From assembly GCA_964392085.1 (NCBI GenBank), contig CAYMOV010000007.1:1-63926 (forward strand): a DNA stretch of 63,926 nt, read 5' to 3'. This DNA comes from CAYMOV01 sp964392085. Its GTDB lineage: Bacteria; Oederibacteriota; Muellerivitia; Muellerivitales; Muellerivitaceae. The notes below the pieces were generated by a model. It saw nothing but the letters and a program-made list of their open reading frames with translations, did no database searches and was not told where the DNA came from. The stretch's first letter is position 1; every line of letters starts with the position of its first letter. The translations under genes and the position numbers were made by a program. This document shows positions 57,608 through 63,926 of this stretch, one piece after another.

Positions 57608-58639
57608 TCAGAGGATGAGCATCGCGTCGCCGTAGGAAAGGAATCGGTACTTTTCCCGGATCGCCTCCCGGTAGGCCGCCAAGACCCGCTCCCGGCCCGC
57701 GAAAGCCGAGACCAGCATCAACAGGGTGGACATCGGTTGGTGGAAGTTCGTGAAGAGGGCGTCCACCGTCCTGAAGGAAAAACCCGGTTGGATGAAGATG
57801 CGGGTCTCGTCCTTCGCGGGTTGGAGTGTTCCGGAGGACGACGCGGCCTCCAGGGCCCGGCAAACCGTCGTCCCCACCGCTACCACCCGTCCCTTTCGGG
57901 ACTTGGCTCCCTCGATGGCCCGGACCGTGGCCACCGGCACCTCGAAGGATTCCGGGTGCATGACGTGATCGTCGCTGTCCCCCTCGTCCATGGGGAGGAA
58001 CGTCCCCAACCCCACGTGGAGGACCACCTCCGACCTTCCGACCCCCGCGCGCTTCAGGTCCCCCAGCAACTCCGGCGTGAAATGGAGTCCCGCGGTGGGG
58101 GCGGCCACGGAACCGTCCCGCTTCGCGAAGACCGTCTGGTATCGGTCACGGTCGGCCTTCCCATCCTCCCGCTTGATATAGGGCGGCAAGGGGACATGAC
58201 CGCACTCCTGAAGGAACCTGCGGAACGGCCCGGTCCCTGAAAACGAAACCAGGAAGTGGCCTTCCCCCAGGTTTTCCTGGACGTCCACCCAGCCCCTCGG
58301 CTTCAAGCGGAGTCGGGCCGGTCCCTTGATCCGCTTGCCGGGCGAGACCAACGCCTCCCAATCCCCCGCCTTTCCCAGGAGGGCCGGGCGGAGGAGAAAG
58401 ACCTCCAATTCGGCCCCGGTGTCCTTGGTGGCGTACAACCGGGCTGGTAGGACCCGGGTCTTGTTGACGACGAGGAGATCCCGGGGTTGGAGCCACCGAC
58501 CCAGGTCCCGGACCGAGGAATGTTCCACCCGCCCGGTGCTGCGGTCGAGAACCAGGAGTTTCGCGCCGTCCCTTTTCGGCAAGGGGTGCTGGGCGATCCG
58601 GTCCTCGGGCAGGTCGTAATGGAATAGGCGGGTATCCAT
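57608..58639 (-). CDS. queA: S-adenosylmethionine:tRNA ribosyltransferase-isomerase
   Basis: 343 residues from ATG at 58639. Family segments: MDTRLFHYDLPEDRIAQHP, RDLLVVNKTRVLPARL, FLLRPALLGKAGDWEALVSP, VAAPTAGLHFTPELL, EVVLHVGLGTFLPM, GEPGRE-like RVVAVGTTVCRALEA, and the C-terminal NFHQPMSTLLMLVSAFAGRE. It builds epoxyqueuosine on tRNA from preQ1 and S-adenosylmethionine. Length normal. 107 bases upstream of tgt, same direction. Confidence 0.96.
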   Translation of the reverse strand: MDTRLFHYDLPEDRIAQHPLPKRDGAKLLVLDRSTGRVEHSSVRDLGRWLQPRDLLVVNKTRVLPARLYATKDTGAELEVFLLRPALLGKAGDWEALVSPGKRIKGPARLRLKPRGWVDVQENLGEGHFLVSFSGTGPFRRFLQECGHVPLPPYIKREDGKADRDRYQTVFAKRDGSVAAPTAGLHFTPELLGDLKRAGVGRSEVVLHVGLGTFLPMDEGDSDDHVMHPESFEVPVATVRAIEGAKSRKGRVVAVGTTVCRALEAASSSGTLQPAKDETRIFIQPGFSFRTVDALFTNFHQPMSTLLMLVSAFAGRERVLAAYREAIREKYRFLSYGDAMLIL

Positions 58640-58663
58640 TAGGCCACCCCGGCCAATTGGCGA

Positions 58664-59932
58664 TTAGAGGCCATCCAGCGACTCCACGAGGGTCCCCGGG
58701 TAGTACTTCCGGAGGATTTCCTTGGCGTTGTAACCGGCCAGGGCCATGCCACAAGCCCCTTCCTGACAAAGGCCAACACCGTGACCCCAACCCCGTCCCT
58801 TGAACCGGAACCCATCGGCCGTCAGGTCCACGTCAAACCGGGTACCCCGGATCAAGTCGGGTCCGATCGCCGCGCGGAAAGCGCTGCCTTTGATCTCAAA
58901 CCGCCGTCCATCCGCGTCCTGCGCCAGCAATTTCAGGATGCGACCCGCCCCATCCCGGTCCAACGGGGTCAGGTCCGAGAGGTCCCCCACCATCAACCCG
59001 GCCGCCCGAAGGTCGCGGGAAATCTCACCATGGCTTAAAAGGGCCGTCCAGGAGTAATGCGGGCCGTTCCGGCAGAAACGGCAGACGACGGATTGGAGAT
59101 AGGGTTCGTTCCCGCCCCAAACGTTTCCCGCCTGGCTTGTTTGGCCGCCGCAATTCGAGTGGAACAAGGCGTTGATCGGCTTTCCCTTCCAAGTGACTAC
59201 AAGGCGCCGTGTGGTCAGGACCGCCTTCCGGATCGAGGGGGGGGCCTGGGCGGACCCACGGTAAACCTGGTAGAAGGTGTGGTTCTCCAAATCCCAGATT
59301 TTCCCCGCGGCGCGCGCCTCGGCGCGCTTCATCACCGCGAATGTCCGGGAAGCGGTGGCCTGGGCCTTCAAAGCCTCCAGGGGCCAGTCCTTGGGGACTT
59401 CCCCCATGACCACTCCGGCCACGTAGTCCTCAAGGTCCAGTTCATTGACGACGGTCAAGGTCCCGCCTTGGTCGGGAAAGATCTCCAAGGTGCCGGAATA
59501 AAACTGCCCGTTGACCTCCACCCCCGTGGTTCCTAAGCCCTGGAGACGGGCCTGAGGGGAGGTGAGTTGGTCGACCGTCAGGGTGACGGACCGGTTGGCC
59601 CGATCGGATCCGAGGTTGAAGCCGATCAGGGTATAGCTCTCGGGAGCGACAATCCTCAAGGTCCGCTGCCGGGTCAGGATGGCGACCCGGATGAGGCGGG
59701 ACAACTTCGAGGCCGGGGCCGGAGCGGCGTCGGTTTCATCGAATTCATGTTCGGGCCGATGGACATGGAGCATCGGGGGGGGCACCGTCGAACAACCCGC
59801 CAAGAGAAGCAGGCCGATCCAGGCCATCGATCGACGGAGCCGACTCGCCCCAACCGGGCGCCCCTCCCCAGGCTCGACCCCGATGAGGCCCCGGTGCGGT
59901 CGTCGCCGATCGAGGCGCTTTTCCGAGTCCAA
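58664..59932 (-). CDS. SpoIID/LytB-domain lipoprotein
   Basis: 422 residues if it starts at TTG 59932, four bases after the transaldolase stop; ATG 59827 is an alternative but would remove the basic residues expected before the signal helix (RLRRSMAWIGLLLLAGC). The LLAGC lipobox suggests a lipoprotein. The core is a SpoIID-like domain: LDLEDYVAGVVMGEVPKDWP, EALKAQATASRTFAV, LFHSNCGGQTS, and the C-terminal GRGWGHGVGLCQEGACGMA signature. SpoIID cleaves glycan strands in sporulating Firmicutes; in Gram-negatives and others the domain is linked to amidase enhancement and peptidoglycan hydrolysis. No sporulation genes are seen here. Confidence 0.88.
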   Translation of the reverse strand: MDSEKRLDRRRPHRGLIGVEPGEGRPVGASRLRRSMAWIGLLLLAGCSTVPPPMLHVHRPEHEFDETDAAPAPASKLSRLIRVAILTRQRTLRIVAPESYTLIGFNLGSDRANRSVTLTVDQLTSPQARLQGLGTTGVEVNGQFYSGTLEIFPDQGGTLTVVNELDLEDYVAGVVMGEVPKDWPLEALKAQATASRTFAVMKRAEARAAGKIWDLENHTFYQVYRGSAQAPPSIRKAVLTTRRLVVTWKGKPINALFHSNCGGQTSQAGNVWGGNEPYLQSVVCRFCRNGPHYSWTALLSHGEISRDLRAAGLMVGDLSDLTPLDRDGAGRILKLLAQDADGRRFEIKGSAFRAAIGPDLIRGTRFDVDLTADGFRFKGRGWGHGVGLCQEGACGMALAGYNAKEILRKYYPGTLVESLDGL

Positions 59933-59936
59933 AGGC

Positions 59937-60632
59937 CTACTGGACCTTGTCCTTCACCTTGTCCCAATCCTCCAGGAACCTCTTCAAGCCGCTGTCGGTG
60001 AGGGGGTGCTGGAATAGCGCCTTCATGACGGAGAAGGGCATGGTGGCCACGTGGGCACCCGCTTTGGCCGACTCCACCACATGCATGGGATGGCGGAGGG
60101 AGGCCGAAAGGATCTGGGTGTCCACGGGACGGGCTTGGTACACCTCCGCGATCTCCCGGATCAGGTGCATGCCGTCGCTCCCGATGTCGTCCAGACGCCC
60201 CACGAAGGGCGAGACGTAGGTTGCGCCCGCCTTGGCGGCCAGGATGGCCTGCGCCGGCGAGAAGCAAAGTGTGACGTTGACTTGGATCCCGTTTTCCCGC
60301 AATTGACGGCAGGCCCGCAAGCCTTCGGGGATCAACGGGACCTTCACGGTGACGTTCGGGTGGAGCTTCGACAGGGTCTTCCCCTGCTCCAACATTCCGG
60401 GAGCGTCCAGCGCGGTCACTTCCGCCGAAACCGACGCGTAAGGCACGGTCTTGGAGACCAAGTCGCAGATCTCGACGATGCGTTTGTGGAAGTTCGCCCC
60501 TTCCTTGGCCACCAGGGTCGGGTTGGTGGTCACCCCGTCGATCAGGCCCCATTCCACGCCCTGACGGATCTCATCCAGGTTGGCCGTATCGAGGAAAAAC
60601 TTGATGCCCCGGGGCCCTTGGAAGTTGTTCAC
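59937..60632 (-). CDS. tal: Transaldolase (TalC/fructose-6-phosphate aldolase-like)
   Basis: 231 residues, GTG at 60632, with AAAGG six bases upstream. MNNFQGP leads into IKFFLDTANLDEIRQG, TNPTLVAKEG, and the active-site VTVKVPLIPEG with the Schiff-base Lys, then VNVTLCFSPAQAILAAKAGA and SPFVGRLDD. Size matches the short TalC/MipB class. It exchanges three-carbon units between pentose- and hexose-phosphates. It sits between tatC and the SpoIID-like gene on the same strand. Confidence 0.92.
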   Translation of the reverse strand: MNNFQGPRGIKFFLDTANLDEIRQGVEWGLIDGVTTNPTLVAKEGANFHKRIVEICDLVSKTVPYASVSAEVTALDAPGMLEQGKTLSKLHPNVTVKVPLIPEGLRACRQLRENGIQVNVTLCFSPAQAILAAKAGATYVSPFVGRLDDIGSDGMHLIREIAEVYQARPVDTQILSASLRHPMHVVESAKAGAHVATMPFSVMKALFQHPLTDSGLKRFLEDWDKVKDKVQ

Positions 60633-60677
60633 GGGAAGCCTTTCATGCTCTTTTCGGCGATTATGGGGCGGTGCCCC

Positions 60678-61466
60678 TCAACTGTCAACGTGGGGACCCT
60701 GGATTTCCGGTTCCTTCCGCCGCCGGGACGCGATCCTCGCGAAAAGGATCCCCAACTCATAGAGGAAAAAAAGCGGGATGGAAAGGGCCATCTGGGTGAA
60801 TGGATCCACCGTGGGGGTCACCACCGCGGCGAGGATGACGATCCCCAGGATGGCGTGGCGGCGTTTCGCCGTGAGGAACTCCGGCGTCACCAACCCAAGA
60901 CCCGCCAGGACCGCCAGGATCAGCGGCAACTCGAAGGTCATGCCGAACGATACCAGAAGGGTCAACATGAAATCCACGTACCCACCGAGGGTCCACTGGG
61001 GCAGGACGTGGAATCCCACGTTGTAGGCGAGGAAAAATCGGAGGGTCAAGGGGACCGCCACGTAATAGGCGAAAACAACCCCGAGGGCGAAAAACAGGAG
61101 TCCCATCCCCAAAGCCGGAAGGATGGCTTTCCTTTCCCTCGGCTTGAGTCCCGGAGCCACGAAGATCCAGATTTCCCGCAAAAGGAAGGGGGAGGCCGCG
61201 GCCATTCCGGCGGCCAGCGAAATCTTCATGTCCGTGAAGAAGATCTCCACGGGGTTGAGGGTTTGGAGCGGAAGGGTTTGGGAGGCCAACTCAGGCACCT
61301 TGGCGATGGCGCTCTCCAGCGGCAGGACCAACCAATAGAAGACCTTCCGGGACTGCCAAAAGGTCAGCCCCACGCAGGTGAAGGACGCCAACAAGGCCCG
61401 GACCAGTCCGCCCCGAAGGTCTTCCAGGTGGTCCGTAATGGGTTTTGGGGAGTCCCGTTCGCTCAT
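60678..61466 (-). CDS. tatC: Sec-independent protein translocase TatC
   Basis: 262 residues, ATG at 61466. The cytoplasmic N-terminal segment DHLEDLRGGLVRAL contains the acidic residue that contacts the twin-arginine signal, and six membrane helices follow with the PFLLREIWIFVAPGLKPRERK loop typical of TatC. Charged C-terminal tail. TatA/TatB are not adjacent and must be encoded elsewhere. Confidence 0.95.
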   Translation of the reverse strand: MSERDSPKPITDHLEDLRGGLVRALLASFTCVGLTFWQSRKVFYWLVLPLESAIAKVPELASQTLPLQTLNPVEIFFTDMKISLAAGMAAASPFLLREIWIFVAPGLKPRERKAILPALGMGLLFFALGVVFAYYVAVPLTLRFFLAYNVGFHVLPQWTLGGYVDFMLTLLVSFGMTFELPLILAVLAGLGLVTPEFLTAKRRHAILGIVILAAVVTPTVDPFTQMALSIPLFFLYELGILFARIASRRRKEPEIQGPHVDS

Positions 61467-61520
61467 GGGCGGGCACTATATCACAGGCCCGGGGGAGGGT
61501 CTGTCCCGCCCCGAACGGGG

Positions 61521-62879
61521 TTATTTCTTGGCGGCCGTCGGGAGGGCCAGGGGCTCCGGGCTGAGGTAAGCCTCGACCTGGGACGCCACATATCCCGCCA
61601 CCAGGAAGACGTCGTTGTCCCGGTCCGAGGCCAGGTAGATCTTATCGGACTTGCGCTTTCCATATCGGAAAACCCGCCGGGTGCCGTCCTTCAGGGTCAA
61701 TTCGGCGACGACGGCCGGGTTCCGGACCCCGGTGTCCTCCGGGGACCCGGCGAAATCCAAAATGGCCGTGGAGGCCATTTGGGCCAAGAGTCCCGGCGCT
61801 TCCGTTTGGGCGGAGGCCCGTTGGGTGGATTTCCAGGTTCCGTTAGCGTCCTTGGTATAAGTCACGCTCCGGAGGCCTTGCCGAAGGCTCAGGGTGGTCA
61901 CTTCCTGGTCGTTGAACTTCATGACGTCCCTCGATTTGAAGTCCGTCACCTTCTTTTGGAGCTCACCCAGGAGGCTGTCGTTCACCGTCATCAGGTATGG
62001 GAGGGCCTGGTCCTTCACGAAGACATTCTTCTCCTTCCCTCGGCGCTTCCCCGCCAAAAGGCGCCGGGAGGGCCCGTTGCCGACGGGGTCCAGTGTGAGG
62101 CTGGCTTGGGGGGACGCGAGGCCGTAGGCCGCGAGGGACTTCGGGCGGTCCCCCGGGAAGTCGACGGCCTGGTAACCGTTGATGGACGACAGGTACTGCC
62201 GCACCAGATCCTCGGAAACCGCCGCCGTGACGGGCGCAGTGGACTTCCAGGAATTGTCGGTTTGCCGTTCCAGGACCAGTCGTTTCGCTCCCTCGGATAG
62301 GGTCACCCGCCTCACGTTTCCGATATCCGCCTTGAAGACCTGCTTGTTACGGAAGTCCGTGGGTTTCTTGTCCAGGGCGTCCACCACGTAGCTTTGGACC
62401 AGACCGACGCCGGGCTGGCCCTGGACCTGGATATAGGTTTGGGAACCGTTCACGTTCTTGGCTCCCACGGCCAAGGAGAAGGCCTTGCCCGCCGCCGTTG
62501 AAATCTTGAGGCGGTGGGCCGGTTTTTCCAGGCCATAATCCCCCAGATTCTTGGTGTCCTTGATTTGGGTCTCAAACCGGGCGTCCGAAAGGTTGTTCAG
62601 GAGGTTCCGGATGGTGGACTCATCGGCCAGGTAGGGGTCCGGCGCGACCATCCGCCAAGTGGCGTCTGGGTTCTTGGCCAACTCGATCCGTGGGACCTTC
62701 GAGCCGGCCGCGTTTTCGATCTGGATCCCTGACACGTCATCCGCGGGAAGGGGGAATATTTTCTCCCCTTGAACCGGGGCATCGGGGTCTTTCGCGGGCC
62801 CCTTCTCGAAATACGTGATGTAGGCCCCCAAGGCCGCCAGGATCAGCAGGGCGACGAGGGTTCCCTTGAAGTTCTTCAT
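61521..62879 (-). CDS. DUF4340 membrane-anchored protein
   Basis: 452 residues from ATG at 62879, ten bases after the GldG-like gene. One N-terminal membrane helix (about 6-22) then a periplasmic region of repeated beta-rich segments of DUF4340 type (WRMVAPDPYLADESTIRNLL, NLGDYGLEKPAHRLKI, SLAAYGLASPQASLTL, KNVFVKDQALPYLMTVND). DUF4340 proteins commonly lie beside GldG/GldF-type ABC transporter genes and are thought to be accessory to them. The neighbour at 62890 fits this. Confidence 0.85.
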   Translation of the reverse strand: MKNFKGTLVALLILAALGAYITYFEKGPAKDPDAPVQGEKIFPLPADDVSGIQIENAAGSKVPRIELAKNPDATWRMVAPDPYLADESTIRNLLNNLSDARFETQIKDTKNLGDYGLEKPAHRLKISTAAGKAFSLAVGAKNVNGSQTYIQVQGQPGVGLVQSYVVDALDKKPTDFRNKQVFKADIGNVRRVTLSEGAKRLVLERQTDNSWKSTAPVTAAVSEDLVRQYLSSINGYQAVDFPGDRPKSLAAYGLASPQASLTLDPVGNGPSRRLLAGKRRGKEKNVFVKDQALPYLMTVNDSLLGELQKKVTDFKSRDVMKFNDQEVTTLSLRQGLRSVTYTKDANGTWKSTQRASAQTEAPGLLAQMASTAILDFAGSPEDTGVRNPAVVAELTLKDGTRRVFRYGKRKSDKIYLASDRDNDVFLVAGYVASQVEAYLSPEPLALPTAAKK

Positions 62880-62889
62880 GGCATCCTCC

Positions 62890-63926
62890 TCAAAGCGTCC
62901 GGCGGCGGTACCACACGTAGATCCCGGTACCGAGCGCCAAGAGGGGAAGGACCAGCAGGACCAGTATCTTCAGGGCGTTCGCGGTGGTGGCCGTGAAATT
63001 CATCACGCGCTGGTCGTCCTCCTTGGGACGGATGCTGATCTTCCCCTCCTGCAGGGCCGCCCAATTGACCGCGTTTACCGCGAGATCCATGTTCCCGGGA
63101 GCGTTGGCCATGGCGTTGATCAGGAAGGAGGATGTCCCAAAGACCGCGACACGGAATTTTACGTCGGGTTTCCCGGCGGGAGAACCCTCGAAGGCCATGG
63201 CCATCGTCACGGGCCCCTTCAGGTCACCTGGGCCGAAGGCGGGCTTGGGGGATTTCATGTCGGTCTCCCCCCAGCCCTGGGAGGAAGTGGCCAAGAGCGC
63301 GGTTTGAGTGACATCCTTCAGCAGGGGCGTCTCTTTCTGGACGCTCCGGCAAAAAGGAAGGACCACGAAAACCTTCCCATCGGACAGTTTCTCGGTGATG
63401 GCGTGGGGCAGGTACTGGGGGATGACATTGACCAGGTCCGGGTAGGCGAAGGAGGTCTTATCCAGCGCCACATTCCGCCCAAACTTGACCCCGAGGTCGG
63501 CGAGAAGCCCGTCCAAACCCGGGTTCTGGTTCGGGTCCACGCAAAGAAGAAGTTTTCCGCCTTCCTCCACCCACTTCCGGACCACGTCGGCCTCGGCGGT
63601 CGAGAAAGGTTTGGTGGCGCCCAGGATGGCCAGGACCGCGCAATCCTCCGGGACCTTCCCCGTTTGGGCGAGTTGGACGGTCTTCTCGTCGTAATTCGCG
63701 CCGTCCAGGAGGCCCTTAAGGTTATTCAGCCCGATGGCTTGGGGATTCGCGAGTTCCCGCTCCCCATGACCCTGGGTAAAATACAGGATCTTTTTCTGGC
63801 TGTTGTCCGACATCGTCAAGATCGCGTTCGTGAAGGCCTGCTCCCCCTGGAACTTCGGGGTGGGTTGGCGTCCGTTGAACGCGTAGGTCACGTACTCCCG
63901 CTGGAGGACGTCCCGGCGGTTGGCCC
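62890..63926 (-). CDS. GldG-like ABC-transporter auxiliary protein, 5' end outside window
   Basis: The visible 345 residues are the C-terminal part. The frame is open to the window edge (RDVLQREYVTYAFNGRQPTP), and the GTG at 63892-equivalent position is not a real start. The body has an amidotransferase-like/Rossmann layout (KKILYFTQGHGERELANP, GGKLLLCVDPNQNPGLDGL), a long periplasmic part, and two helices near the end (ILVLLVLPLLALGTGIYVW). It is like GldG/ABC_transp_aux proteins, which pair with GldF and an ATPase; those genes would be just outside. Confidence 0.8.
   Translation of the reverse strand, partial: ANRRDVLQREYVTYAFNGRQPTPKFQGEQAFTNAILTMSDNSQKKILYFTQGHGERELANPQAIGLNNLKGLLDGANYDEKTVQLAQTGKVPEDCAVLAILGATKPFSTAEADVVRKWVEEGGKLLLCVDPNQNPGLDGLLADLGVKFGRNVALDKTSFAYPDLVNVIPQYLPHAITEKLSDGKVFVVLPFCRSVQKETPLLKDVTQTALLATSSQGWGETDMKSPKPAFGPGDLKGPVTMAMAFEGSPAGKPDVKFRVAVFGTSSFLINAMANAPGNMDLAVNAVNWAALQEGKISIRPKEDDQRVMNFTATTANALKILVLLVLPLLALGTGIYVWYRRRTL

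Noticed and set aside
58664..59932. Sporulation locus because of the SpoIID-like protein
   Set aside because: No other sporulation gene is seen; SpoIID domains occur in many non-sporulating bacteria.
60051..62300. 749-residue plus-strand frame across talC, tatC and DUF4340
   Set aside because: It crosses three real minus-strand genes; His/Gln/Gly/Arg bias is a typical GC-rich shadow.

Overview
This is a GC-rich window from a bacterial chromosome, most likely an uncultured Gram-negative lineage known from metagenomes. That guess rests on GTG and TTG starts alongside ATG, Sec and lipoprotein-type exported proteins, TatC, queuosine genes, a bacterial-type sphingolipid (ceramide) gene set, a fused-type 2-oxoacid:ferredoxin oxidoreductase, and many membrane glycosyltransferases. 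The phylum cannot be fixed from the sequence. No phage, transposase, CRISPR array or rRNA was found. Most genes lie on the minus strand in tightly packed, often ATGA-overlapping operons.

Layout. 1-8.4 kb: surface-glycan region with three GT-C (PMT/ArnT-like) membrane glycosyltransferases, two GT2 enzymes and a DUF6941-like protein. 8.5-13.5 kb: membrane-anchored zinc-finger protein, korAB operon with a clear promoter and terminator, and a B12-binding-type radical SAM enzyme. 14-18 kb: the complete Anbu (ancestral proteasome) cluster, namely circularly permuted ATP-grasp, alpha-E, Anbu protease and transglutaminase. 18.1-19.4 kb: AT-rich islet with an orphan secreted protein and a HigBA-type toxin-antitoxin pair whose toxin is frameshifted. 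19.5-22.2 kb: two oligopeptide ABC ATPases and a degenerate metallophosphoesterase-like protein. 22.5-28.3 kb: DUF4921/GalT-like protein, another GT-C protein, tRNA-Leu(GAG), and secreted or membrane orphans. 28.5-32.2 kb: a likely ceramide module (reductase, serine palmitoyltransferase-like enzyme, GNAT-fold acyltransferase). 32.3-38.6 kb: sialate O-acetylesterase-like protein, small membrane proteins, an Aur1/IPC-synthase-like PAP2 protein and a D-aminoacylase-like protein. 38.7-46.4 kb: rsmB with a very large repetitive N-terminal extension, fmt, def, thiE, an M23 peptidase, thiG and thiS. 46.5-50 kb: an unknown small protein, a second PAP2 protein and a large secreted multidomain protein. 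50-56.2 kb: gltBD (glutamate synthase). 56.4-63.9 kb: tgt, queA, SpoIID-like lipoprotein, transaldolase, tatC, DUF4340 and a GldG-like auxiliary protein cut by the window edge.

How the genes fit together. Lipid and envelope functions recur: ceramide backbone enzymes, two PAP2 proteins resembling inositol-phosphorylceramide synthases, GT-C/GT2 glycan enzymes, an M23 peptidase and a SpoIID amidase-enhancer-like protein. Central metabolism is represented by KorAB and GltBD, and translation by RsmB, Fmt, Def, QueA and Tgt. The gaps between operons carry at least three families of short repeats, several in paired inverted arrangement, that the genes do not explain.

The most interesting candidates are the ceramide/PAP2 set, the roughly 530-residue low-complexity extension on RsmB, the Anbu cluster, and the paired inverted intergenic repeats.
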